From an uncultured Ectothiorhodospiraceae bacterium (GTDB taxonomy: Bacteria; Pseudomonadota; Gammaproteobacteria; Nevskiales; Oceanococcaceae), in the NCBI GenBank assembly GCA_937141935.1, contig CAKZQS010000030.1, positions 1 through 32,059 on the forward strand: a stretch of 32,059 nt of DNA. Direction: 5' to 3'. Shown here piece by piece: positions 1 through 8,008 of the stretch; positions within the stretch are counted from its first letter, which is position 1, and each line of letters opens with the position of its first letter. The position numbers were made by a program, and so were the translations under genes. The notes beneath the pieces are model-generated. The model was not told the origin of the DNA, did no database searches, and worked only from the letters and a program-made list of their open reading frames with translations.

Positions 1-152
1 CGGGGCAGGCAGGGGGCTCGGGGCAGGGCCCGCGTATGGCTCCAGTGGCGCGGGCCGCTGATCGCTCCTGCGCGAGGCTAAGGCTCGGCGCCGATTGTAG
101 CCAGCACCGGCGCCGCATGGACGTCGCGGGCGCCACGCGGGATACTGCAGCC

Positions 153-623
153 ATGACCGGCATGCCGCAGGATCGCGCCGCCTCACAGCAGGCGGAGTTC
201 GCCGTGCACGGACGCTATGCGCTGCGGCGCCGCGGCCGGGTAATCGAGGTGGATGTCCACGACGCGTGGAACTACGAGTGCATGCGCCGCTTCGCCGATG
301 ACCTGAAGCGCGCGGCGGCACCGCTGCTGCCGTCGCCCTGGGCGGTGCTCTGCGACTTGCGCCAATGGCAGCTGACGGTGCCGGAAGCCGACAGCATCAA
401 CGAGGAACTGCAGCTGTGGTCGCGCGAGAACGGCCAGCGCTGGCGCGCCTATGTGATGCCGGATTCGTTGCTGGTGGCCGACCGCATCGAGGAATACTCG
501 CAGCCGATTGCCGGTGACATCGAAGAGCGCAGCTTCGCAACGCCGGCCGAAGCCCGCGGCTGGCTGCAATCGCTGGCGCTGTATGCGGCCGACCCGAGCG
601 CCCCCGAGGGCGGCGATCGCTGA
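153..623 (+). CDS. Uncharacterised 156-aa protein, STAS-like fold possible
   Basis: I do not recognise a named family. The product is a soluble protein without signal peptide or membrane segment. Its core (a YALRRRGRVIEVDV strand, a helix with MRRFADDL, then WAVLCDLRQW) has the strand-helix-strand feel of SpoIIAA/STAS-like small proteins that compare or bind a partner, and it ends in a charged helix (TPAEARGWLQSL). An in-frame ATG exists at 36, but residues from there to 153 are low-complexity and Arg/Ala-rich, so the ATG at 153 (or 162) is preferred; no strong ribosome binding site precedes either. The gene converges on olsB with a 27-nt gap. The STAS assignment is inference from pattern only. 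Confidence 0.55.
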   Translation: MTGMPQDRAASQQAEFAVHGRYALRRRGRVIEVDVHDAWNYECMRRFADDLKRAAAPLLPSPWAVLCDLRQWQLTVPEADSINEELQLWSRENGQRWRAYVMPDSLLVADRIEEYSQPIAGDIEERSFATPAEARGWLQSLALYAADPSAPEGGDR

Positions 624-650
624 GCGCGGCCGGCGGCGCAGGCCCCGGTG

Positions 651-1397
651 CTAACCGGCGAGCTTGGGGCCGAGGAAGCGGCGGCGGTAGCGCGGGTGCA
701 GCTCCTTGATGTTGAGCAGCATGAACACGTCCACGCAGTGGAAGTCCTCGTCCCAGTACACATCGCCGCAGGAGCGCGCGCCCAGGCTGACGTAGGCCTT
801 GACCAGCGGCGGCATGCGGCCGCGGCCCTCGGCCTCCACCGGCCGCTGCGGGTAGCTCTTGTGCGAGCGCACGCGCAGGTCCGGCGCGGTCAGGTAGCGC
901 TCGTTCATGGCCTGCAGCACGCGCAGGGCCTCGTCCTCGTCTTCCAGGCCCACGCTGGCGCAGCCAAAGAGGTAGTCGATGCGGTTGCTGGCGACGTAGT
1001 CGGCCAGGCCCGACCACAGCGTGGCGATGGTGGCGCCGTTGCGGTAGTCGGCATCGACGCAGGTGCGGCCCACCTCGAGCTGGCGGCCGACCAGGGCCTT
1101 GATCGGGCCGATGTCGAATTCGTGCTCGGAGTAAAAGCCCCCGGCCTGCGCGGCGCGCTCGCCGGTCAGCAGGCGGGTGCAGGCCACCACGCGGTCGTGC
1201 TCGTCGCGCACCAGCAGGTGCTCGCAGTGCGCATCCAGCGCATCGGCGTCCAGACCCTGGTCGCCGCCATCGATCTGTGCGCCCATTTCTTCGGCAAAGA
1301 CGCGGTAACGCAGGCGCTGCGTTTCGACAATGCTGTCAGCGTCGCGGGCCAGTTCGACGCGAAATCGCGGCAAGGCCTGGGCGGCGGAGTGGGCCAT
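651..1397 (-). CDS. olsB: L-ornithine N-alpha-acyltransferase OlsB-like (GNAT superfamily)
   Basis: Predicted to transfer a 3-hydroxyacyl chain from acyl-ACP to the alpha-amino group of ornithine, the first step of ornithine-lipid synthesis at the inner membrane. The 248-aa protein has the COG3176 (OlsB/'hemolysin-like acyltransferase') pattern: RLRYRVFAEEMGA near residue 28, a HLLVRDEHDRVVACTRLL strand pair, the acyl-donor site region LEVGRTCVDADYRNG, and DYLFGCASV. The start is firm: AGGAGG lies six bases before the ATG. Three GTGAC-type repeats with 11-bp period lie 60-88 bp upstream, resembling a tandem Pho box, which fits the known phosphate-starvation induction of ornithine lipids in other bacteria. 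No olsA-type second acyltransferase is in the window. Some OlsB-like GNATs have other acyl acceptors, so the substrate is inferred. Confidence 0.82.
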   Translation of the reverse strand: MAHSAAQALPRFRVELARDADSIVETQRLRYRVFAEEMGAQIDGGDQGLDADALDAHCEHLLVRDEHDRVVACTRLLTGERAAQAGGFYSEHEFDIGPIKALVGRQLEVGRTCVDADYRNGATIATLWSGLADYVASNRIDYLFGCASVGLEDEDEALRVLQAMNERYLTAPDLRVRSHKSYPQRPVEAEGRGRMPPLVKAYVSLGARSCGDVYWDEDFHCVDVFMLLNIKELHPRYRRRFLGPKLAG

Positions 1398-1456
1398 CGC
1401 GGGCCTCCTGCTCGTGATCAGTGCGGCTCAAATTAGGGCGCCGCCATGTCATCAGG

Positions 1457-1485
1457 GTGACGTGGCGGTGACGCTATTGTGACAG
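1457..1485 (-). promoter_or_regulatory. Candidate tandem Pho box upstream of olsB
   Basis: Read on the minus strand, three 7-mers CTGTCAC, GCGTCAC and ACGTCAC are separated by AATA and CGCC, giving an exact 11-bp period. The PhoB box consensus is two CTGTCA(T/C) direct repeats with a 4-bp AT-rich spacer, so the first two units match well. The site overlaps the last codons of the upstream royal-jelly-family gene and ends 60 bp before the olsB start. A TAATTT at 1430-1435 could be a -10, but it lies about 21 bp from the last repeat, further than in classical Pho promoters. Confidence 0.5.
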
Positions 1486-2640
1486 CGCCGCGGGCTGCGG
1501 GTCGCGCAGGCGCAGGATGTGCCAGGGCGCGCCGGCCGCCACCGCCGAGGGCGGCCGGCCAATGATCTGGTGCAGGCCGGAGGCGGTGATGTACAGGTCG
1601 CCCCGCGGGCCCTGCGACAGGCCATCGGGCCAGCGCAGCCGCTCGTCGCGCAGCAGCGTGCGCAGCCGGCCCTGCGCGTCCAGGTGCTGGATGGCGAAGT
1701 GCTCGGGGTCGGTCAGCCAGATGCCGCCGGCGCCGTCGGCCAGGATGCCGTCGCTCATGGTTTTCAGCGCGAAGCGCTCGGCCCGTGCCGCGCGCGCGGC
1801 CGGGGTCAGGCCGGTGTCGCGCAGCCAGCGGCTGCGCACCCGCCACAGGTAGTTGTCGCTGACCGGCGCGTAGTACAGCCACTGGCCATCGGCGCTGAGC
1901 GCAATCGAGTCCACGCCGGGGCGGATCGCCACCAGGCCGAAGGCCTCCATGCGCCGGCCGCCGACCTCGGGCAGGTAGCGGTCGGCCGCCACGCTCTCGT
2001 GCGCGGCAATGGCCCGCCAGGCGCGGCGCTGGGCCACGTCGTAGACCACCAGCGCCGGGTCCAGCGCGAAGAAGCTGGCATCGGCGATGTACAGCCACTG
2101 GCCGTCGGGACTGATCTGGAAGTCGTTGTAATGCGAGCCCAGGCCGGCGATCTCGCGCGGGAAGGCGAACTGCTGCTGCAGCGCGCCGCTGTCGGCATCA
2201 AAGGCTAGCAGGCGCGGACGGTGCAGGCCGTGAAAGCCGGTGTCCAGCACCCACAGGCGTCGCCGTTCGCGGTCCAGGCGCAGCGACAGCACCTCGTGCA
2301 GCGCGTGCTCGGCCGTGCCGCCCGGCTGCCACTCGGCGCCGGGCCAGGCGCGCCAGTCGCCCTTCTCCCACAGGGCCAGGTTCACCGCGGGCCGGGCCTC
2401 GGGGTGAAAGCTGAAAAAGATGCGTTCGGGCGTATCGACCGCCAGGTTGCCGGGCGGCTCGGGCAGCGCCGCTACGATTTCCAGCTGGCTCGCCGGCAGC
2501 AGGGGGGCCGTGCCGCGTTCGGGGAAAGGCGCGCCGCCGCCGTAGCGCCACTTCAAGGCGAGGGCCAGCAGCGCCAGCACGACCAGCAGCACCAGCAGCA
2601 GCCGGCCCAGCATCCGCAGCAGCCGCGCCAGCGCGCGCAT
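1474..2640 (-). CDS. Membrane-anchored major royal jelly / yellow family beta-propeller protein
   Basis: A 388-aa protein with an N-terminal hydrophobic anchor (about residues 8-29) followed by a periplasmic six-bladed propeller. Family hallmarks are RLWVLDTGFHGL, the SHYNDFQISPDGQWLYIAD blade, ALVVYDVAQ, DSIALSADGQWLYYAPVSDNYLWRV and DGILADGAGGIWLTDPEH. This combination is the MRJP/yellow signature rather than generic SMP-30, although the folds are related and a lactonase-like activity cannot be excluded. The biochemical role of bacterial members is not established. Its ATG overlaps the stop codon of rnt (TGATG), so translation is probably coupled. The 3' end carries the putative Pho box of olsB. 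Confidence 0.75.
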   Translation of the reverse strand: MRALARLLRMLGRLLLVLLVVLALLALALKWRYGGGAPFPERGTAPLLPASQLEIVAALPEPPGNLAVDTPERIFFSFHPEARPAVNLALWEKGDWRAWPGAEWQPGGTAEHALHEVLSLRLDRERRRLWVLDTGFHGLHRPRLLAFDADSGALQQQFAFPREIAGLGSHYNDFQISPDGQWLYIADASFFALDPALVVYDVAQRRAWRAIAAHESVAADRYLPEVGGRRMEAFGLVAIRPGVDSIALSADGQWLYYAPVSDNYLWRVRSRWLRDTGLTPAARAARAERFALKTMSDGILADGAGGIWLTDPEHFAIQHLDAQGRLRTLLRDERLRWPDGLSQGPRGDLYITASGLHQIIGRPPSAVAAGAPWHILRLRDPQPAALSQ

Positions 2641-3335
2641 CAGTCGCCCTGCGGGCCGGTGGCCGGTGCCGCCTTCGCCGCCGCGGCCGAGGCCTGGCCC
2701 TGCGTCTGCTGCTCGTACACCGGGCGCAGCGCGTTGATCATGTGGCAGAAGAGCTCGGCGGTGATCTGCGCGTCATAGCGGGCCGAATGCGCCTCGGCGT
2801 CGTCCCAGGGCAGGCCCACGGCCTCCACCGCGCGGCGCAGCACGGTCTGGCCCACGACGGCCCCGCCCAGCGTCGCGGTGTCGAAGACCGAGAAGGGGTG
2901 AAAGGGGTTGCGCTTGATGCCGCAGCGGGCAATGGCCGCGTTCAGAAAGCCCTGGTCGAAATGCGCGTTGTGCCCGACCAGCACCGCGCGGGTGCAGCCC
3001 TGGGCCTTGATGGCCTGCCGCACCACCTTGAACATGCGCCCCAGCGCATCACATTCCTTGACCGCGGCACGCAGCGGGTTGAAGGGCTTGATGCCGGTGA
3101 TGGCCAGCGCCGCATCCTCGATGTTGGCGCCGGGGAAGGGCTCCACATGGAAGTGCACCCGCTCGTCGATGCGCAGCCAGCCATCCTCGTCGAAGGCCAC
3201 CGTGCAGGCGGCCAGTTCGAGCAGGGCGTCGGTGGCGCTGTTGAAGCCGCCGGTTTCCACGTCGACGATGACCGGCAGAAAGCTGCGAAAGCGCGAAGCC
3301 ATCAGGCTGGCCGGCGCGGCGCCGGGCTCGATCAT
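2640..3335 (-). CDS. rnt: Ribonuclease T
   Basis: A 3'-5' exoribonuclease that trims tRNA and other stable RNA 3' ends and turns over the tRNA CCA end. The 231-aa sequence follows E. coli RNase T closely: DEDD catalytic residues in VIVDVETGGFN (D25, E27), GHNAHFDQGF and AHSARYDAQIT, plus the family stretches RVHFHVEPFPGANIEDAAL, FKVVRQAIKAQG and KRNPFHPFSVFDTA. The ATG at 3335 gives an N-terminus of family length; an internal ATG at 3302 is also possible and neither has a strong ribosome binding site. The C-terminal 25 residues are an Ala/Gln-rich extension. The frame stays open far upstream across argG, but that part is antisense and not coding. It is divergent from argG. Confidence 0.9.
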   Translation of the reverse strand: MIEPGAAPASLMASRFRSFLPVIVDVETGGFNSATDALLELAACTVAFDEDGWLRIDERVHFHVEPFPGANIEDAALAITGIKPFNPLRAAVKECDALGRMFKVVRQAIKAQGCTRAVLVGHNAHFDQGFLNAAIARCGIKRNPFHPFSVFDTATLGGAVVGQTVLRRAVEAVGLPWDDAEAHSARYDAQITAELFCHMINALRPVYEQQTQGQASAAAAKAAPATGPQGD

Positions 3336-3443
3336 CTCGGGGGCGTCCAGATCCACTACAGCAAGGCGGGCACAGGGCCTGCAAGGGTAGCCCATGGCCG
3401 CGGCCCGCGCAGGTGCGCGCGGCGGCGCACCGGGCCTGCGCCT

Positions 3444-3449
3444 TATAAT
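3444..3449 (+). promoter_or_regulatory. -10 element of argG
   Basis: A perfect TATAAT sits 31 bp before the argG ATG in an otherwise GC-rich divergent region shared with rnt. No convincing -35 hexamer is present at 16-18 bp. Transcription would begin near 3456, leaving a leader of about 24 nt without a Shine-Dalgarno sequence. Confidence 0.55.
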
Positions 3450-3479
3450 GTCAGGCTGCTTTGAATCCGCCCTTCGCTC

Positions 3480-4682
3480 ATGTCCGCCATCCGCAAAGTT
3501 GTGCTCGCCTATTCCGGCGGGCTGGATACCTCGGTCATCCTCAAATGGCTGCAGGACGAATATCAGTGCGAGGTGGTCACCTATACTGCCGACCTCGGCC
3601 AGGGCGAGGAGGTCGAGGAGGTGCGCCCCAAGGCCGAGGCGCTGGGCGTGAAGGAGATCTTCATCGAGGATCTGCGCGAGAGCTTCGTGGCCGACTATGT
3701 CTGGCCGATGTTCCGCGCCAATGCGATCTACGAGGGTGAATACCTGCTGGGCACCTCCATCGCGCGCCCCTGCATCGCCAAGGGCCTGGTCGAGGCCGCC
3801 CGTGCGACCGGCGCCGATGCCATCGCCCACGGCGCCACCGGCAAGGGCAATGACCAGGTGCGCTTCGAGCTGGGCGCCTATGGCCTGATGCCGGAGATCC
3901 GCGTGATCGCCCCCTGGCGCGAGTGGGACCTGAACTCGCGCGAGCGGCTGCTGGCCTACGCCGAGCAGCATGGCATTCCCATCGCCAAGAAGGCCGACGG
4001 CGGCTCGCCCTATTCGATGGATGCCAACTGCCTGCACATCTCCTATGAGGGCGGCGAGCTGGAGGACCCCTGGACGGCCCCCGACCCCGCCATGTGGCGC
4101 TGGACGGCCGACCCGCAGCAGGCCCCGGACAGCCCCGAGGAGATCAGCATCCAGTTCGAGGCCGGCGACGCGGTGGCCGTGAACGGTGAGGCGGGCACCC
4201 CCTTCGCCATCCTCGACCGCCTCAACGCGCTGGGCGCCAAGCACGGCATCGGCCGCATCGACATCGTCGAGAACCGCTACGTGGGCATCAAGTCGCGCGG
4301 GGCCTACGAGACGCCCGGCGGCACCATCCTGCTGCGCGCGCACCGGGCCATCGAGTCGATCACGCTGGACCGCGAGGCGGCCCACCTGAAGGACTCGCTG
4401 ATGCCGCGCTACGCCGAGATGATCTACAACGGCTACTGGTTCGCGCCGGAGCGCGAGGCGCTGCAGGCCCTGATCGACCGCACCCAGCGCACCGTCAACG
4501 GCGAGGTGCGCCTGGCGCTGTACAAGGGCCAGGTGCAGGTGCTGGGCCGGCGCTCGGAATCCGATTCGCTGTTCGATGCCGCGATCTCGACCTTCGAGGA
4601 CGACCGCGGCAAGTACGACCAGAAAGACGCCGCGGGCTTCATCAAGCTCAACGCCCTGCGCCTCAAGCTCGGCCGCCGTTAA
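3480..4682 (+). CDS. argG: Argininosuccinate synthase
   Basis: Condenses citrulline and aspartate with ATP to argininosuccinate in the penultimate step of arginine biosynthesis. The 400-aa protein is the common short bacterial form. Visible signatures are the N-type ATP pyrophosphatase P-loop [15 protein letters not shown] at residues 9-23, the [11 protein letters not shown] segment, [13 protein letters not shown], the aspartate/citrulline site [11 protein letters not shown] and YETPGGTIL. The ATG at 3480 gives the canonical [14 protein letters not shown] start. No ribosome binding site is obvious in the short leader. The next gene begins 43 bp downstream and may be cotranscribed, but nothing links it to arginine metabolism. 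Confidence 0.97.
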   Translation: MSAIRKVVLAYSGGLDTSVILKWLQDEYQCEVVTYTADLGQGEEVEEVRPKAEALGVKEIFIEDLRESFVADYVWPMFRANAIYEGEYLLGTSIARPCIAKGLVEAARATGADAIAHGATGKGNDQVRFELGAYGLMPEIRVIAPWREWDLNSRERLLAYAEQHGIPIAKKADGGSPYSMDANCLHISYEGGELEDPWTAPDPAMWRWTADPQQAPDSPEEISIQFEAGDAVAVNGEAGTPFAILDRLNALGAKHGIGRIDIVENRYVGIKSRGAYETPGGTILLRAHRAIESITLDREAAHLKDSLMPRYAEMIYNGYWFAPEREALQALIDRTQRTVNGEVRLALYKGQVQVLGRRSESDSLFDAAISTFEDDRGKYDQKDAAGFIKLNALRLKLGRR

Positions 4683-4725
4683 ACCGCAGCCCCATTCCGG
4701 CCTGCACGGCCCCAAGGACCGCCCC

Positions 4726-5214
4726 ATGTCCGATCCCAATCCGCTGTCGCGCAACCTGCACGTCGGCTTGGCGCTGTATGTGAGCTTCGTCTTCATCCAG
4801 AGCCTGTTCTTCAAGTTCGCCGGCTCGCCGGAGACGGTGTACATCTTTGAGCAGAAGCTGGATCCCTGGGCCGCCTCGCTGGGCTTTCCCGGCCTGTTCG
4901 CGCCGGGCGGCATCTTCTCGGCCGTGGTGATCGGCAGCGTCGAGCTGCTGGCCGCCGCGCTGCTGCTGCTGGGCACCTTCGTCGCCCGGCTGCGCGTGCT
5001 GCAGGGCCTGGGGGCGCTGCTCGGCCTGGCCGTCATCAGCGGGGCCATCGCCTTCCACCTGTTCACGCCACTGGGCATCGCGGTCAAGAACGCCGACGGC
5101 ACCAGCGACGGCGGCACGCTGTTCATCATGGCCTGCGGCGTGTGGGTGGCCTGCGCCGTGCTGCTGGCCATGCGCCGCGAGATGCTGCTGCCCGGCTCGG
5201 CGCGGTCGCGCTAA
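4726..5214 (+). CDS. DoxX-like integral membrane protein
   Basis: A 162-aa protein with four hydrophobic segments, approximately residues 11-27, 57-84, 88-110 and 130-150. The pattern of small helices with VELLAAALLLLGTF and GAIAFHLFTPLG in the middle resembles DoxX/DUF4870-type small inner-membrane proteins, whose molecular roles are varied and mostly unclear. The start at 4726 is preceded by AAGGA with normal spacing. It follows argG by 43 bp and is read in the same direction. The family assignment is by overall pattern and is tentative. Confidence 0.65.
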   Translation: MSDPNPLSRNLHVGLALYVSFVFIQSLFFKFAGSPETVYIFEQKLDPWAASLGFPGLFAPGGIFSAVVIGSVELLAAALLLLGTFVARLRVLQGLGALLGLAVISGAIAFHLFTPLGIAVKNADGTSDGGTLFIMACGVWVACAVLLAMRREMLLPGSARSR

Positions 5215-5352
5215 GCAAACGCCGCTTCGTCAGCGCGTCCCTAAGCCCCGGACTCGCAAGAAATTACGATGGTTTTCGGCGCCGCGCGCGCCTAAGATCG
5301 GCCTCCCCGCGCAGGGATTGCGCGGGGCCATGTCATGCCGAGGAGACCCATC

Positions 5353-6906
5353 GTGCTTCGACCGCTATTGCTTGCCGGCCTGGCGGCCGGCCTGAGCCTG
5401 CCCGCGCAGGCCTTCGACAAGAAAGCCGCCACCGCGCGCGCCGTAGATACCATCCTGCAGCTGGGCCTGGACGACCTGCGCCGCAACCACGACGCGCCCG
5501 TGGCCGCCAAGGACGAGGAGCCGGCGCCGGACGTCGACGGCCCGATCATCGGCATGCCGCCGCTGCAGGACCTGCTGGTCGGCCGCATGGATGTGTGGCT
5601 GAACCCGGTGTACTGGGAAACCTGGGTCCGCGAGGCGCTGCTGAACGGCAATGTGCAGATCCCCTCGCCGACCGACATCGTCAAGCCCGAGGCCTGGACG
5701 CCGAATGTTGACGTGGCCAATGGCGATTACATCTCGCCGCTGCCCAAGGCGCTGCAGGACACCAGCCAGCTGACCTACGAGTGGGATGGCGCCACCAAGA
5801 CCGTGGCCGACTTCGTCACCACCACCGAAACCGACATGATCAACTTTGTGGTCAACGGGGCGCTGGTGGACGAGATCTACAACAACGGCTACCAGCAGCA
5901 CACGCGGCACCAGCCCTGGTCGGTGACCAAGACCTTCATCGCGGCGACGGTGGGCATCGCGTTTGATGAGGGGCACATCAACGACCTGCAGGAGCCTATC
6001 GAGCTGTACATCGAAGAGCTGGCCGGCACGCCCTGGGAGGGCGTGAGCATCGAGGACATCCTGCAGATGGAGTCCGGCGTGCACTGGGACGAGGACACCC
6101 CGGTGCTGGCGCAGAACACGCAGGTGGAGCAGTGGATTCAGGTGCTGCTCGACGTGCAGACGCAGGGCGCGCTGGGGCAGACCCGCAACGAGTTTCTCAA
6201 AGCGCTGCCCGCGGCTTATGAGGCCGGCACGGAGTTTCGCTACAACAGCGGCAACACCCAGGTGCTGGCCTGGATGCTCGAGATCATCTACGACCAGCCC
6301 TACAACGAGATCATTTCGGAGAAGCTGTGGCAGCCGATGGGCGCCTACGGCGACGCCAAGATGATCGCCGATCGGGTGGGGGGCGTGATCGCCTCGCAGG
6401 GGCTGTATGCCCGCGCGCACGACTTCTCGCGCTTTGGCGAGGTGATGCGCAACCGTGGCCTGAACTCCGACGGCCGGCGCATCCTGCCCGACTACTGGGT
6501 GGACTGGATGACGACGATCACCGAGGTCTCCGAGGGCCGCTATGGCTACCAGACCTGGTCCTCGACGGCGGGCGAGGGCGCCTACAAGGCCAGTGGCTTC
6601 CAGGGCCAGAAGATCACCGTGCTGCCGGCCAAGTGCATGACGGCGGTGCGCATGTCGCACAGCTTCGGGCTCGATTACCGCGAGGGCAATGATCCCTTCG
6701 ACCCGAATGCCTATGGCTTCTCCACCAATTTCAGCGCCGACGAGTGGGCGACGATGGTCAAGTCGGTGTCCGAGCAGATCGGCGGCTGCGGGGCCGGTGG
6801 GCGTGTCGAGGAGAACCAGGCCGCGGCGGCCGTGAATGGCGGTGGCGGTGCGCTGGGCCTGTTCGGCCTGGCCCTGCTGCTGTTGCTGGGCGGGCGCCGC
6901 CGCTAG
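5353..6906 (+). CDS. Secreted serine hydrolase (class C beta-lactamase / NylB-EstB type) with GlyGly-CTERM tail
   Basis: A predicted exported esterase/amidase of the serine beta-lactamase-like superfamily. The GTG at 5353 is chosen because GAGGAGA lies six bases upstream; an ATG at 5335 is in frame but lacks such a site. Residues 1-20 form a signal peptide (LLLAGLAAGLSLPAQA). The nucleophile motif is SVTK (S190, K193) and the second motif is YNS (Y297). The region before SVTK (ADFVTTTETDMINFVVNGALVDEIYNNGY) resembles 6-aminohexanoate-dimer hydrolases. The C-terminus is a textbook GlyGly-CTERM: GGGG, a hydrophobic stretch and a terminal RRR, the signal normally cleaved by rhombosortase in cells with type II secretion. 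The substrate is unknown. Confidence 0.85.
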   Translation: MLRPLLLAGLAAGLSLPAQAFDKKAATARAVDTILQLGLDDLRRNHDAPVAAKDEEPAPDVDGPIIGMPPLQDLLVGRMDVWLNPVYWETWVREALLNGNVQIPSPTDIVKPEAWTPNVDVANGDYISPLPKALQDTSQLTYEWDGATKTVADFVTTTETDMINFVVNGALVDEIYNNGYQQHTRHQPWSVTKTFIAATVGIAFDEGHINDLQEPIELYIEELAGTPWEGVSIEDILQMESGVHWDEDTPVLAQNTQVEQWIQVLLDVQTQGALGQTRNEFLKALPAAYEAGTEFRYNSGNTQVLAWMLEIIYDQPYNEIISEKLWQPMGAYGDAKMIADRVGGVIASQGLYARAHDFSRFGEVMRNRGLNSDGRRILPDYWVDWMTTITEVSEGRYGYQTWSSTAGEGAYKASGFQGQKITVLPAKCMTAVRMSHSFGLDYREGNDPFDPNAYGFSTNFSADEWATMVKSVSEQIGGCGAGGRVEENQAAAAVNGGGGALGLFGLALLLLLGGRRR

Positions 6907-7204
6907 ACCGGAGCGGGACCGGCGCTCGACCGTAGCGGAGTCAACACGGGGAATAACCCTGCGGCACCGCGCCGGCCCTGAGCGGCCGCGGCGCGCGGGG
7001 GATGGCGGGGAGAGACGGGCGGGAGAGTCCGGCGGCGGCGCGGGGAGGCGCCGTTGCCCGGACGCTTCGCCCCCGGCGGGGCCGCGGCACGGACCCCCCT
7101 GAAGCCGACGGCTGGGGCACGAGGTGTTGGGCCCGAGGCGTTGGGCCCGAACGGTCGGGCCCCGTGGGGCTGGCGCGGCGCCGGCGTTGCGGTGGCTGTT
7201 CGGG
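6907..7204. other. GC-rich convergent intergenic region with direct and inverted repeats
   Basis: These 298 bp separate two convergent genes. No frame with plausible protein character is present. The right part holds a near-duplicate GTTGGGCCCGA at 7126-7136 and 7140-7150, and a perfect inverted repeat GGGCCCGA-ACGG-TCGGGCCC at 7143-7162. The hairpin could stop transcription from either side, but it has no T-tract. I see nothing else in the rest. Confidence 0.4.
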
Positions 7205-8008
7205 CTAGCCGAAGACCACCATGCACTGGCGGCTCAAGGCCACCACGCCGCCATCCGGGGCGTAGACCGCCAGCGACTGGTGGGTGTAGCCGCCGGCGGC
7301 CGCGTCCATGTGCACGTCGACCTGCCAGCCCTCCAGCCCGCTGTCGGCCGGGGCCTCGCGCACGAAGTTGAGCATCCAGGTCAGCGTGCTGCCCGGCGTG
7401 GGCTTGCGCATCTGCGCCAGCGCCACCGGCGGCGGGAAGTCGGCAAAGGCGATGACCTGGGCCAAGCCCACCCGCGGCTGCGGGTCGCGCAGCGTCAGGC
7501 GAATGTGCTGGCGGCGGGCCTCGGCCTTGCCGCTGAAGGGGTACTCGCCGGCCAGCCAGTGCGCTTCGAAGTTCTGCAAAAAGGCCGGCATCATGCCCTC
7601 GACATAGGGCATCGGCGGGGGCAGCGTGTCCGGCATCGCGGGCGGGCGGGGGTCGTCGGCCTGCACGACGGACTCGCGCAGCGCCCCGAAAATGCCGATG
7701 AAGATCGCCAGCGTGGCCTCGCCATCGACGATGCGGGTTTCGACGTGCGCGGTGTTCTTGCCCCGGCGCACTAGCTGGCTGCGCAGCCGCACCGGGCCGG
7801 CGGGCACCGGCGCGCACAGCGTGGCCTGCAGCGTGCGCAGCGGCAGGCCTTCGGTCAGCGGCTGCATGGCCTCGACGGCCAGCGCGGCCTGCAAGCCGCC
7901 GTACAGGCTGCGGCCCTGCAGCCAGCGCTCGTCGGTCTGCGCCTGCATGCGCGCGCCGTCGGCGCCCTCCGCACGCAGGGTGGCCAGCACTTCGCTCAGG
8001 GCACTCAT
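7205..8008 (-). CDS. Acyl-CoA thioesterase family protein (double hotdog, TesB-like)
   Basis: A 267-aa cytosolic protein resembling the thioesterase-superfamily (4HBT_3/TesB-like) double hotdog fold. The first half has RWLQGRSLYGGLQAALAVEAM, where a GG-containing helix start is typical of the first hotdog, and RSQLVRRGKNTAHVETRIVDG, the equivalent of the conserved substrate strand. The second half has FADFPPPVALAQM, STLTWMLNFVRE and GYTHQSLAVYAPDGGVVALSRQ, the hallmark end of this family. It presumably hydrolyses acyl-CoA to free acid and CoA. Its ATG overlaps the upstream hydrolase stop by 4 nt (ATGA), so the two are translated together and probably act in one lipid- or aromatic-acid-related pathway, which is inference. 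Confidence 0.8.
   Translation of the reverse strand: MSALSEVLATLRAEGADGARMQAQTDERWLQGRSLYGGLQAALAVEAMQPLTEGLPLRTLQATLCAPVPAGPVRLRSQLVRRGKNTAHVETRIVDGEATLAIFIGIFGALRESVVQADDPRPPAMPDTLPPPMPYVEGMMPAFLQNFEAHWLAGEYPFSGKAEARRQHIRLTLRDPQPRVGLAQVIAFADFPPPVALAQMRKPTPGSTLTWMLNFVREAPADSGLEGWQVDVHMDAAAGGYTHQSLAVYAPDGGVVALSRQCMVVFG

Noticed and set aside
1-152. Possible upstream start at 36 for the first gene, or another gene at the left edge
   Set aside because: The extra residues are Arg/Ala-rich without conservation signs; no other coding pattern is visible in this short stretch.
1457-1485. Reading the GTGAC repeats as a CRP/FNR-type palindrome
   Set aside because: The repeats are direct, not inverted; no TCACA partner lies at 6-bp spacing.
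3336-5171. A very long minus-strand open frame running from rnt across argG and the DoxX-like gene
   Set aside because: It is antisense to argG, has low-complexity composition and no family features; open antisense frames are common at this GC content. Only the rnt part is real.
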